A DNA stretch of 41,152 bases, taken from CAUZJO01 sp963580245. GTDB taxonomy: Bacteria > Sumerlaeota > Sumerlaeia > MVZB01. Position numbers and translations under genes: made by a program. Location: contig CAUZJO010000018.1 in assembly GCA_963580245.1 (NCBI GenBank), forward strand, positions 1 to 41,152, written 5' to 3'. How positions within the stretch are numbered: position 1 is the first letter of the stretch; every line of letters begins with the position of its first letter. Below the pieces are notes generated by a model, which did no database searches, was not told where the DNA came from, and saw nothing but the letters and a program-made list of their open reading frames with translations. Below are positions 19,403 to 27,893 of this stretch, piece after piece.

Positions 19403-20359
19403 ATGAAAACCGATTATACCATTAAACTGGACGTCTTCGAGGGTCCCCTGGACCTGCTGTTGCACCTGATCAAGGTCAACGAGCTGGAGGTCACCGAGAT
19501 CGCGATCTCCAAGATCACCTCGCAGTATCTCGACACGATGCGGCTGATGGAGTCGCTGGACCTGGAGGTCGCCGCCGATTACCTGGTGATGGCCGCCACG
19601 CTGATCAACATCAAGCTGCGCGCGCTGTTGCCCCAGGCCGACGATCTGGAGGAGGAGAGCGACGAGACGGAATTGGACGAGTTCCTTTCGGCGCGCCAGC
19701 TCATGCAGCGCCTCGTCGAGTACCGCAAGTTCAAGGAGGCCGCCACCGAGCTGGGCAAGCGCAACGAGCATCAGTCCCAGATCTTCCTGCGCGAGGTGGC
19801 CCTGCCCAAACTGGCCGAGGCCGAGGCGACGCCGCCCCTCAGGGGCGACCTCGAGATGTTGCTCGAGGCGTTCACGCGGGTGATCCGTTTCGTCGAGCGG
19901 CGCGACTATCATCCGGTCGCGGGCGAAGAATACCATGTCGATGACAAGATCATGTTGCTGCGGCGGCGCCTGTTGATCGAGGAGAAGATGGAACTGGGCA
20001 AACTATTCGGCGAGTGCCGGGTGCGGTTGGAGATGATTGTGACCCTGCTAGCGATCTTGGAACTGATTCGGCTCAAGGAACTGCACCTGGTCCAGGGCGA
20101 AACCTTCGGCGAGGTTTTCATAAGCCAATATCGGGCTTCCGCGACGCCGCCCGAGCAGGACCCCGAACCGGTCGAATCCGAAGCCGTCATGGCGGAGGCG
20201 GGGACCGGGGGGCCAGGTTCGCTGACCGGGGGTTCGGATGAGGCTCCTTCACCCTCTGATCAAGAACAGGCTGGCGCGACGGTTATCGAGATCCACGCGG
20301 GTCAGGCCGACGCGGGGGGGAGCAAGGCCCCAACGGGTGATCAGGGTCCAACCCGATGA
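19403..20359 (+). CDS. scpA: Segregation and condensation protein A
   Basis: 318 residues. The N-terminal half is typical ScpA kleisin: IKLDVFEGPLDLLLHLIKV near 6-24, ISKITSQYLDTM, AADYLVMAATLINIKLRALLP, then an acidic stretch. The winged-helix end contains LLAILELIRLKEL. ScpA bridges SMC heads together with ScpB for chromosome condensation. The last 60 or so residues are Pro/Glu/Gly/Ala-rich and look disordered; this tail makes it longer than most ScpA proteins (about 250 residues). No scpB lies beside it. Its stop overlaps the start of the next gene in ATGA (20356-20359), so the two are translationally coupled. Confidence 0.93.
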   Translation: MKTDYTIKLDVFEGPLDLLLHLIKVNELEVTEIAISKITSQYLDTMRLMESLDLEVAADYLVMAATLINIKLRALLPQADDLEEESDETELDEFLSARQLMQRLVEYRKFKEAATELGKRNEHQSQIFLREVALPKLAEAEATPPLRGDLEMLLEAFTRVIRFVERRDYHPVAGEEYHVDDKIMLLRRRLLIEEKMELGKLFGECRVRLEMIVTLLAILELIRLKELHLVQGETFGEVFISQYRASATPPEQDPEPVESEAVMAEAGTGGPGSLTGGSDEAPSPSDQEQAGATVIEIHAGQADAGGSKAPTGDQGPTR

Positions 20360-21111
20360 CCCGATCCCACGATCGCCTGATCATGGAAACCCCCGCCCGC
20401 CCGCCGACCGACGCTCAACCCGACCCGACCCGACTTCAAGAGCAGCCCCGCAAACCATTAGATTTGGCCGCCCCTCACGCCGAGTCCTCGACCGCCCCCG
20501 GCGAGAAAACCCGCGGGGGGATCGGATGCGGATGGCTGGGGTTAATCATCCTGATGGGGCTGGTCGGATTGGGAGGGGCCGGCTTTTTACTGGTTCGCGA
20601 GATTGAACGGCGCGGGCTGGTCGAACGGCTGGAAACCTCGTTCGGGCACGTTTCGCTATTGCCCCAGCCGCGGGTGGCGGCGTCCGAGCCCGGCCTCAAG
20701 GTCCAGGTCTACTACATCGTGGGCAATCAGGGCCTGGCCGCCCGCCCGCGCCGTCTGACGCGCCCGGCCCAGGGCATGGAACGGATCCATCTGATCGCTC
20801 GCGAAATCCAGCGGCCGCCGCAGTCGGGTCTGCTGAGGTCCCCTTTCCCCCCCGGCACGGGCATTCGGGCCGTTTACCTTTACGACGGAGTCGTTTGGGT
20901 CGACCTGGACGGGGGTTTCCTCGAGGTCGAGGACGCTTCGGCCCAGAGTGAGCGGCTAACCATCTATGCGCTGGTCAATAGCTTCATGCTCAACGATCCC
21001 ACGCTGCAGGGGGTGCGGCTGATGGTCGAAGGCAGGCCGGTAGAGACCGCTTGGGGCTGGCTGGACCTGGGCAGCCCGTTGGGTCCCGACCTGTCGTTGG
21101 TTATGCAATGA
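20356..21111 (+). CDS. Membrane-anchored GerMN-domain protein
   Basis: 251 residues. A Pro-rich basic N-terminus is followed by one hydrophobic segment (CGWLGLIILMGLVGLGGAGFLLV, about 57-79), so it is anchored in the inner membrane with its C-terminus outside. The domain at about 110-240 has GerMN features: LKVQVYYIV, the region MERIHLIAREI, then IRAVYLYDGVVWVDLDGGFLE and IYALVNSFMLNDPTLQGVRLMVEGRP. GerMN domains occur in GerM and LpqB and are linked to envelope or spore functions, with no known catalysis. The start shares ATGA with the scpA stop; an ATG at residue 15 is the alternative. It is probably co-transcribed with scpA. Confidence 0.8.
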   Translation: MTRSHDRLIMETPARPPTDAQPDPTRLQEQPRKPLDLAAPHAESSTAPGEKTRGGIGCGWLGLIILMGLVGLGGAGFLLVREIERRGLVERLETSFGHVSLLPQPRVAASEPGLKVQVYYIVGNQGLAARPRRLTRPAQGMERIHLIAREIQRPPQSGLLRSPFPPGTGIRAVYLYDGVVWVDLDGGFLEVEDASAQSERLTIYALVNSFMLNDPTLQGVRLMVEGRPVETAWGWLDLGSPLGPDLSLVMQ

Positions 21112-21356
21112 CGCAGCCGCGGGGACGGTGCCTGACGGCTCGGTAAACTGACAGAGCAACCTTCACGTCCCGGGGCGGGTGGTTGCGCCGATCCGCCACG
21201 CGGAGGTCGGGCTGAAATGGACGAAATTATTCGCAGGATTCGCTTGCAATTGCCGGGCGGGGTTGTTAGGGTCGACCCCTGAGTAGGAGGCTTCGGTCTT
21301 CGTCTGCGATATTCCCGTGCCGCCGGGCTCGGGATTAAGAGGGGAGGTAACAGGGC

Positions 21357-21767
21357 GTGAAGAGATTGCTTACCATGGCTGCGGTGCTGATCTTGGTGCT
21401 GTGGGCGGGGCCGCTTGGGGCCGAGGTTCTGGTCCTGAACAGCACGCAACCCAGTTCTCTGACCCCGTCGATCACCAAGGGGCCTTTTTACTACCAAAGT
21501 GCCAGCGAACTGCGCATGAGAAAGCTGGTGCGCGGCTTTGCCAACGTCGGTCTCAGCGTGGCCGAAATCCCCAACCAGATCTTCCAGGAAGCCTATAAAA
21601 CGTCACCGGTGACGGGGTTTTTCACGGGGACGGTCAAGGGGATCATCAAGGGAGCCAAACGCATCGTGGTCGGCGCGTGGGAAGTGCTGACCTTCTATCA
21701 TCCGATGAACAATCATTATCAACCGATTGTGGAGCCCGAAGTGGTATTCATGGAATACCTGCATTGA
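21357..21767 (+). CDS. Exported TIGR04073-family protein (exosortase-system associated), copy 1
   Basis: 136 residues, GTG start, with GGGAGG about 9 bases upstream. The signal peptide (MKRLLTMAAVLILVLWAGPLGAE) is cleaved near GAE. The mature part carries the family pattern: MRKLVRGFANV, SVAEIPNQI, a Gly-rich helix FFTGTVKGIIKGAKRIVVGAW, EVLTFYHP, then HYQPIVEPEVV. The family is named for co-occurrence with exosortase/PEP-CTERM systems, but no exosortase is in this window and the molecular function is unknown. The second copy begins 47 bp downstream with its own signal peptide. A terminator follows the pair. Confidence 0.8.
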   Translation: MKRLLTMAAVLILVLWAGPLGAEVLVLNSTQPSSLTPSITKGPFYYQSASELRMRKLVRGFANVGLSVAEIPNQIFQEAYKTSPVTGFFTGTVKGIIKGAKRIVVGAWEVLTFYHPMNNHYQPIVEPEVVFMEYLH

Positions 21768-21814
21768 CCCCGCCGAGAGGGGTCCGAAATCATCGAGAGA
21801 GGAGTCGGAGAGCA

Positions 21815-22267
21815 ATGAAGCTGTCCAAAATCGTCTGGGTGGTGGTGTTCACCCTGATCCTATCGGCCGGATCAGCCTTCGCGCGGTCGGGCGAGGCCTA
21901 CCGCGCTCAGTCTGATATCGGCAAGATGATGCACAAGCTGGGTCGGGGGGTGACCAACGTCCTGACCTGCTGGGTCGAAATCCCACGTAATATCTCCCTT
22001 GAGTGGGAGAAAACCGACCCGGCCACCGGGGCGATCATGGGCATCGTCAAGGGTGTGGGCTGGGGCTTCGCGCGACTAACGAGCGGCGCGTTTGAGATCA
22101 TCACCTTCGCGTACCCGGTTCCTCCGAACTACGCGCCGATGCTCGCCCCGGAATTTGTGATCACCGACATCTGGGGACATCACATCCCCAACCTTACGGA
22201 AAGTAACTCCAACGATCCCGATAGGCTCTCGGAAACACCGATCTATCCGCAACGTTTCAACTTCTAA
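21815..22267 (+). CDS. Exported TIGR04073-family protein, copy 2
   Basis: 150 residues from ATG 21815, preceded by GAGAGGAGTCGGAGAG; the longer open frame to 21677 overlaps copy 1 and has no signal peptide, so it is rejected. The signal peptide ends near GSAFA-RS. It shares the family order with copy 1: MMHKLGRGVTNVLTCWVEIP, a Gly-rich helix IMGIVKGVGWGFARLTSGAFEIITF, YPVPPNYAPMLAPEFV. It adds a charged 30-residue tail (DIWGHHIPNLTESNSNDP). The two copies are clearly related but divergent, so the duplication is old. Both probably act in the periplasm or outer envelope. Confidence 0.8.
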   Translation: MKLSKIVWVVVFTLILSAGSAFARSGEAYRAQSDIGKMMHKLGRGVTNVLTCWVEIPRNISLEWEKTDPATGAIMGIVKGVGWGFARLTSGAFEIITFAYPVPPNYAPMLAPEFVITDIWGHHIPNLTESNSNDPDRLSETPIYPQRFNF

Positions 22268-22332
22268 AGCGTCGGCGGCGGATCGCCTCATTCGGTACCG
22301 TTGAAGGTTAATATTCGTGAAATAGCGTAACG

Positions 22333-22365
22333 GGCGTCCCCCCCTGGGGGACGCCGTCTTTTCTT
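22333..22365 (+). terminator. Intrinsic terminator after the TIGR04073 pair
   Basis: GGCGTCCCCC (22333-22342) pairs perfectly with GGGGGACGCC (22346-22355) to form a 10-bp stem with a 3-base loop (CCT), followed by GTCTTTTCTT. This is the clearest Rho-independent terminator in the window. It closes the two-gene unit 66 bp after its last stop codon. Confidence 0.85.
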
Positions 22366-22475
22366 AATCATCCAGTTGGTGAGCCCACCGGGGTCGCCCA
22401 GCCCCGTCTGAGCGAACCTTCGGAAAACCCATAAAAACGGCGTCAACGCCACAATCTCCAGGGAGAACCAGTAGC

Positions 22476-24230
22476 GTGCTAATTCCTCAACGTCTGATGC
22501 GCCCCGGCTGGCGGGACCCGCGAAAGGGATCCCTTATCGTCTTAAAGATGGCCTTGATCCTGGGCGTCATCGCTCCCCTGACCGCGCGGGCTGACCTGCC
22601 TTTCGCCGACGTCGTCCCGGCCGATGCCATCATCGTCGCCGGAATCGGTCAGACCGCCGAGTTTTGGCAGAAGACGCACGCCCTGCCCCTGGCGCAAGGC
22701 ATTGAGCAATATCTGAACAGCCCGATGGTCACCGGGAACCTCGATTACCAGACCTTCGTCATCGAACGCAAGAAGATGGAAGAAAAACTGGGTTTCCCGG
22801 TCTCGATCGACGAGTTCCTGGGTCAGGTCTTCAACAGCGCAGTGGTCTACCTCACGGGCGCCGCCGAGAGTCCCCAGCCTAGTTTCATCGCGATCTTGGG
22901 CGTCAATGACAAGGATAAGGCTGGTCGGTTGGTGGAGGTAATCGACGAAAAATTCCAGGAGCAAGCCGACCTGTCGGGAGGGACCGGAGGTTCTTCGTTT
23001 GAAGAAATCGAGATCGGCGGCGTCACGGTTTCACACCTGCTCGACAATGACACCTATTATGTCCTCGCCGACGACCGGCTGATATTCGGGATGGGAAGCG
23101 AAGCCTTTGAACAGGCCCTGAGCGGCCAGCCAGCGGCCGGCGGCTTCGCCTCTAATCAGAACGTCAAGACATTCACCGACAAACTGCCCTGGGCGGCCTC
23201 CGACATGGTGGCGTACTTCGATGCCGCGTCCTTGCCGCAAATGGGTGGCGGTTCACTGCTGAACATGACCGGGCTGGGGCAAGCGAGCAAAGTGGCCATG
23301 GCTCTCAGCGTGGCCTCCGATGGGTTTCACGCCCAAGCCGTCTCCGATCACAACCCGGCGCATGCGAACCCGAACATCCAACCGGGTTCGCTCGGCGGCC
23401 TGTTCGCGATCAACACCGCGCCGATCTTCGCCATGGACTACGGTATCTTCGACGCGGCCACTGCGGTGGCGAACCTGCGACAGTTTCTTAACATGGTGGG
23501 CGCGGGGATGGGCGGCGCCCCGACACTCGAGACTTTTGAGCTGAGTACCGGCATCTCGATCGATGATGAACTGGTGCCGGCGCTTGGCAATGAACTGGTG
23601 TTCGCCGTGAATGATCTCCAGATGAGTCCCATGGGCCTTATTCCGTTTGTTGATATGGTCTTCGCCGCCAAGGTTGGTGATCAGGCCCAAATGAGTAGCG
23701 TCTTAGCGAAAATCGAACAGTTGATCGCAGGGCAGATGGGGATGATGGGCATGACCATGTCCGACCCCAACAATTTGGGCATGCCCCCGCCACCAACGTT
23801 TAACTCTACCCCACACGAGGGGACCGAAATCCGGACTCTGGAAATCGGCATGCCCGGCATCAGCCCCAGCCATGCAATTTACAACGGATATATGCTGATG
23901 AGTCTGAACCGGGAGAGCATCCAAAACGCCATCAATAGGTTCACGCAATCGACTTCAGTCGGAAACTCGGCCATCGTCGGTGAGTTGTCCGAGGCCCTCG
24001 CCGGCAAGCCGCCCTATAGCCTGAACATCTTGGACATGAACCGTCTCGCCGAGGCGGTCAGCTCCTTCATTCCATTCCTGGCCAACCCCAACGCGGGGCT
24101 ATCCGCCGAACAGCTCACGCAGATCGTGAGCCTGATCTTGGCGCGTATCGGCACCATCGCCCAGGTGGATACGGGAGAGGGTGAACTTATGATGTCTCAC
24201 GTGCGGGTCAAAATGACGGGCGGCCCGTAA
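22476..24230 (+). CDS. Large exported protein of unknown function, DUF3352-like
   Basis: 584 residues. The GTG start at 22476 has GGGAGA about ten bases upstream; an ATG seven codons later is possible. A signal peptide with a long basic n-region ends near TARA-DLP. The mature protein has alternating alpha/beta stretches repeated in two halves: in each, a 'protein value' type beta segment (VVPADAIIVAGIG and later GISIDDELVPALGNELVFAV) is followed by helices and a strand such as GYMLMSLNRESIQNAINRF. This layout resembles DUF3352-type secreted proteins found in several phyla, but I am not certain of the match. Met-rich segments (GQMGMMGMTMSDPNNLGMPP, about 423-442) form a probable loop. It follows the terminator, so it is a separate transcription unit; tsaE lies 122 bp on. 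Confidence 0.6.
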   Translation: MLIPQRLMRPGWRDPRKGSLIVLKMALILGVIAPLTARADLPFADVVPADAIIVAGIGQTAEFWQKTHALPLAQGIEQYLNSPMVTGNLDYQTFVIERKKMEEKLGFPVSIDEFLGQVFNSAVVYLTGAAESPQPSFIAILGVNDKDKAGRLVEVIDEKFQEQADLSGGTGGSSFEEIEIGGVTVSHLLDNDTYYVLADDRLIFGMGSEAFEQALSGQPAAGGFASNQNVKTFTDKLPWAASDMVAYFDAASLPQMGGGSLLNMTGLGQASKVAMALSVASDGFHAQAVSDHNPAHANPNIQPGSLGGLFAINTAPIFAMDYGIFDAATAVANLRQFLNMVGAGMGGAPTLETFELSTGISIDDELVPALGNELVFAVNDLQMSPMGLIPFVDMVFAAKVGDQAQMSSVLAKIEQLIAGQMGMMGMTMSDPNNLGMPPPPTFNSTPHEGTEIRTLEIGMPGISPSHAIYNGYMLMSLNRESIQNAINRFTQSTSVGNSAIVGELSEALAGKPPYSLNILDMNRLAEAVSSFIPFLANPNAGLSAEQLTQIVSLILARIGTIAQVDTGEGELMMSHVRVKMTGGP

Positions 24231-24352
24231 GGACCGGCCCCGAATCCCGAGAGAGTCGCAACCCGGAGTCCGCACACGCTCAGCCTGACCCGGATGATCG
24301 GCTCCAGTCTCCAACATCCCACGTTTTCCCCCAACCGTTAGCCGAAGAATCA

Positions 24353-24853
24353 ATGACCGACCTCCAGCCCCAACCGCTCTGGGAGGTGACCACCACTCAT
24401 GCCGACCAGACCGAAGCGCTGGGGCGGTGCCTTGGGGGCGAATGCGTTGGGGGCGAACTGATCCTGCTGGATGGGCCGCTGGGCGCGGGCAAGACCTGTC
24501 TGGCAGGCGGATTCGCCCGTGGCCTGGGGATCGAGCAGCCCACGGTCAGTCCAACCTTTATGTTGATGCGTTCCTACCACGGCTCGCGAGGTCTGACCCT
24601 GCATCATCTCGACTTTTATCGGCTCGGTGGGCCCGGTGACGTGGCGACGATCGGCCTGGAGGATTGTTTCAGTGATCGATCGGTCATCCTGGTCGAATGG
24701 CCGGGCCGTTGTCCCGAGGCGTTTGCCGATTTCACCCTGGCGTTGCGGATTGAAATCACCGGGCCCGACGAGCGGCGGATCCAGGCACTGCCGGGGGGCT
24801 TGCCCTTGGCCGAAGGGTTCAGAACCTCACCGCGCCAAGCTCCGCACGCGTAG
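24353..24853 (+). CDS. tsaE: tRNA threonylcarbamoyladenosine biosynthesis ATPase TsaE
   Basis: 166 residues. P-loop GPLGAGKT (41-48), SPTF (66-69), HHLDFYRL (84-91) and ILVEWPGR (112-119) are all in the usual order. TsaE works with TsaB and TsaD to turn over the complex that makes the t6A37 modification of tRNAs reading ANN codons. TsaB and TsaD are not in the window. The gene ends in TAG and its last 27 bp overlap tail-to-tail with the lipoprotein-like gene on the other strand. Confidence 0.93.
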   Translation: MTDLQPQPLWEVTTTHADQTEALGRCLGGECVGGELILLDGPLGAGKTCLAGGFARGLGIEQPTVSPTFMLMRSYHGSRGLTLHHLDFYRLGGPGDVATIGLEDCFSDRSVILVEWPGRCPEAFADFTLALRIEITGPDERRIQALPGGLPLAEGFRTSPRQAPHA

Positions 24854-25777
24854 CGAGTAGGCGTCCAAGACCCCCAGGCGCTTCTGACCCTCCAGTTTCA
24901 CGGGGTCGCCGTCGGCGTGCGCAACTTCCAGATAAGCCCGCCGGGCCTGGGCGACCCAGTGGGACCATCGATCGTCCAGTTCTCCCAACAACATGCTTTG
25001 GGGCGGATTCAGCGCGGTCCAGTCGCGCGCCAATGATTCGTAGAAGCCGCCGTGCAGCAATAGATGTTCGGTGTGTCGGTGGCTATCGGCGCATTCCTCC
25101 ACCAGCCGCTCGGCCACCTCGATCGCCTGCCGGACGCCGTTTTGCAACACCAGGCGATTGGCAAACAGCAATCGCGCCCGACCCTCAAGCGCCCGTTCGA
25201 TTTGCATCCGGATAAAGGGGTCGTAAGGCCAGGCAGGGCCTTCGTCCAGCCAGTCGCCTAGGTGCTTTTCCAGAGCGGCCAAATGAAAGCCCTCGATCGT
25301 CATACCCCGCGAGGCCTGGTCGAGCAGGTCGCTCATGCGGCGGGCGGCCTGCCCGTGACGCGTCGCCTCGTCGGCCAGGCTGGTCCCATGGCGGGCGGCC
25401 GCTTCGAAGGCATTCGCGGCCACTTTCCAGGCCGATAGACGTTCGTGGCACTGGCCCTTTGAATACAACAGCACGTCGGCGTATTCTTCCCCGAAAAGCT
25501 CTTCGAGCGTTTGGATTCGGACCAGGGAGACGCGAAAGATGTTACCGCCTTCCAGGTCGCGTCCGGCGGGTTGTGTATAGGGATCGCGGTTGAGGAAGAT
25601 ATCCAACTCGGCCAGGACGGTCATGACCGAAACGTGCGGATAGGGCACTGGGGCAGGGCCCGAGGCACACCCGACCGACCAGGCCGCAATGGCGATCACG
25701 GCCGGGAGGAGCGCAAAGGGAATGCTAGATGTTCTCGGGAACCGTACCGCCGCACTCCTCGATCCAGACATAGACAT
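24827..25777 (-). CDS. Exported helical protein, possible lipoprotein
   Basis: 316 residues. The N-terminus is basic, then a hydrophobic stretch (IPFALLPAVIAIAAWSVGC) ends in Cys at about residue 37; SVGC is an imperfect lipobox, so lipid attachment is likely but not sure. The rest is almost wholly helical, with amphipathic repeats of TPR-like character (AWKVAANAFEAAARHGTSLADEA, ARRAYLEVAHADGD). No family was recognised. Its start lies 52 bp inside the end of the TPR gene (25725-25777), which implies coupled expression with that gene. An ATG two codons later is an alternative. It is the last gene of the minus-strand envelope operon. Confidence 0.65.
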   Translation of the reverse strand: MSMSGSRSAAVRFPRTSSIPFALLPAVIAIAAWSVGCASGPAPVPYPHVSVMTVLAELDIFLNRDPYTQPAGRDLEGGNIFRVSLVRIQTLEELFGEEYADVLLYSKGQCHERLSAWKVAANAFEAAARHGTSLADEATRHGQAARRMSDLLDQASRGMTIEGFHLAALEKHLGDWLDEGPAWPYDPFIRMQIERALEGRARLLFANRLVLQNGVRQAIEVAERLVEECADSHRHTEHLLLHGGFYESLARDWTALNPPQSMLLGELDDRWSHWVAQARRAYLEVAHADGDPVKLEGQKRLGVLDAYSLRVRSLAR

Positions 25778-27677
25778 TCGGGTCCTTGCCGCCCAATCTC
25801 ACGTACTCTAGATAATTCGGCAGAGCGCCCACGGTGTCTTTGAAATTATTATGCAGGTGAACGGCCAGGCTCAGGTAGTAATTCGGGTTGTCCTCATCCG
25901 CCTCGATCGATTTCTTGAAGTAGTCAAGGGCTTCCTGATGCCGTCCGTCCATCTGATAGGACTCCCCGATCCCGTTGAGGGCCGGGGCGTAGTCCGGGAC
26001 GTTCTCGATCGATTTCTCAAACAGCTCCCGGCTGCGGTTGGTGTTTTTCTGTTTCAGATTCGCTTCACCCATCATCGTCATGGCCTCGGCCAGGATTTTC
26101 TTTTGCTCCTCGTTCGGAGTCCCGTCCTTGGCGACCTGTTCCTCGATCAGGTCGACGATCTTCTTGGCTTCGGTCTCGGTTTGTCGCCACTTTTCCTCTT
26201 GGCGATAGGTATCGGCCAGGGCGAGCAGGGCCCGCGCGTTATCGCTGTCCTTCTCGACGACCTCGAACAGATGTCGGCGCGCGGCGTCGAACAGGCCCAG
26301 TTTGATATGGGCCAGACCCAGGCCGAAGTAGGCCCGATACCTTTCCGGATCACGCGACTGGGCCTGGTCGAAGATGGTCGTCGCAATGTCCGGCATGCCC
26401 TGCTCCAGGCGGATCTCACCCAGCTCGCAGAGGGACTCGTAGTTGGCCAGACCCTGGGTGAGCAGGGTTTGGAGGGTTACGGCTGCCTCATCCAACTGGC
26501 CCAAGTTGCGCTCGCTGACGCCCAGATAATAGATCATATCCTGGTAGGCGCGGTCCTGGAGGTCCGGTGGTGATTTGCCGAGCGCGACCCTAAAGATGTC
26601 GCGCGCCCGTTGCCAGTCCTCCGCCTCGAAATAGAGCCGCCCCAACAACAAATAAGGCCGCCGGTCGTTTTCCCGCAATTCAATGATCGATTGAAGATTG
26701 GTGATCACCGCCTCCGCGGCGACCTGCTCGGGATCAGCGAGAATCTTCGTATAGGCCTCGATCGCGAGGTCAATGCCCTGCGTGAAACGGAATTGTCGAT
26801 CCGCGCGCGTGACCGCCAGGAAGATTTCGGTAGCCTGTTGAAAGTCTTTTTCGTCGAAATAAAGCTTGGCGAGCTGGAAGCGGTACTCCAAGAGACGCTC
26901 CTCGTCGTATAGCGTCGTTTCGGCGCGCGCCAGCTCGATGCCTTTCTCGTAGAGGGGGATGGCCTGCGTCTTGCGCGCCGGGGACAGTTGCAACATATCG
27001 GCCAGTTCGAGGGTCGCCCGCGCCCCTTCCGGATGAGCCTGGATGGCCTCTCGATAGTGGTTTTCGGCCTCCAGATACGCCACCCGGTCACGCAGGCGCC
27101 GGGCCAGACCGATGTGGGCGCGGGCGATCAGTTCCTGGCAAATCCGCCGCCCCTGGGCGTCCCGAACCTGCTCGAGAAGGCCCGTTGCCCGCTGAACGGC
27201 CGCCTCAAAGTTTCCGCCTTCGATGTTTTGCTCGATCGTCGCGAACGCGGTGCTGTGTTGCTGGTAGGTTTGCGTATCCCGGAATTTGCCGACTTCTTCG
27301 ACCTTGCGCTTGAGTCGTTCATTGTCGGGTTCATAGGCCAGTGCCTTCTCATACAGACTGAGGGCGCGGTCATAATCGCCTTCGGAGGCGGCCAGGTCGC
27401 CGCTGACTTCACTGAAACTGCGGTCCTCATCCGATTCGATTTGCTTGATGTTGGCGCGGGGCAAACGCAAGGTGCTCGTCGCCGTGTGAATGGTGACGAT
27501 GCGCTCGTTGGACGCCTCGCGGTCGATGACCCCCTCGATCTGCCGGCCGTTCTTCAGATACACCATGTCGGCCCGGCCCGGGCCAGCGGCCAGGAGAAGC
27601 AAACAGGCCAGGCCGCCGCTCAGAATGATCCGGGACCCTCTCACGCCGCGCAGACGTGTCTCTTTCATGGTCGCCAT
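25725..27677 (-). CDS. Exported TPR-repeat protein with N-terminal beta domain
   Basis: 650 residues from ATG 27677, chosen because AAGGAG stands nine bases upstream; the longer frame to 27764 adds residues that do not suit a signal peptide. The signal peptide (ILSGGLACLLLLAAGPGRA) is followed by a short domain, MVYLKNGRQIEGVIDREASN to LPRANIKQIES, of a type common at the start of such proteins. From about 85 there are tandem TPRs: ASEGDYDRALSLYEKALAYEPDN, AYFGLGLAHIKLGLFDAARRHL and others, about ten or more, up to the last NPNYYLSLAVHLHNNFKD. TPR arrays bind partner proteins; here the partner would be periplasmic or envelope bound. It sits between the M23 protein and the lipoprotein-like gene. 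Confidence 0.85.
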   Translation of the reverse strand: MATMKETRLRGVRGSRIILSGGLACLLLLAAGPGRADMVYLKNGRQIEGVIDREASNERIVTIHTATSTLRLPRANIKQIESDEDRSFSEVSGDLAASEGDYDRALSLYEKALAYEPDNERLKRKVEEVGKFRDTQTYQQHSTAFATIEQNIEGGNFEAAVQRATGLLEQVRDAQGRRICQELIARAHIGLARRLRDRVAYLEAENHYREAIQAHPEGARATLELADMLQLSPARKTQAIPLYEKGIELARAETTLYDEERLLEYRFQLAKLYFDEKDFQQATEIFLAVTRADRQFRFTQGIDLAIEAYTKILADPEQVAAEAVITNLQSIIELRENDRRPYLLLGRLYFEAEDWQRARDIFRVALGKSPPDLQDRAYQDMIYYLGVSERNLGQLDEAAVTLQTLLTQGLANYESLCELGEIRLEQGMPDIATTIFDQAQSRDPERYRAYFGLGLAHIKLGLFDAARRHLFEVVEKDSDNARALLALADTYRQEEKWRQTETEAKKIVDLIEEQVAKDGTPNEEQKKILAEAMTMMGEANLKQKNTNRSRELFEKSIENVPDYAPALNGIGESYQMDGRHQEALDYFKKSIEADEDNPNYYLSLAVHLHNNFKDTVGALPNYLEYVRLGGKDPNVYVWIEECGGTVPENI

Positions 27678-27812
27678 TGCCGATTGCTCCTTCCCCATTG
27701 TTACGCCGATTGGGCTTACCGCCCTCTCACGTGCTCGACCCACCATTTCCACCATTCGCTGCATCCTAAGTCAAGGGTAGATCGGGCGTCAACCGAAAGG
27801 GGCCCCATCTTC

Positions 27813-27826
27813 TCGGTCGCGACCGA
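27813..27826. promoter_or_regulatory. 14-bp perfect palindrome upstream of the TPR gene
   Basis: TCGGTCGCGACCGA reads the same on both strands. It lies in the 216-bp gap between the end of the M23 gene and the start of the TPR gene, about 135 bp before the TPR start. It could be an operator or the base of a small hairpin. No T-run follows, and no second copy was noticed, so the role is unknown. Confidence 0.3.
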
Positions 27827-27893
27827 ATCCTGCTATTTATGATGGATGAGGCTGAAGAGAGTGGAGAACGCGGTATCGTCCGTTGGCCCTCGA

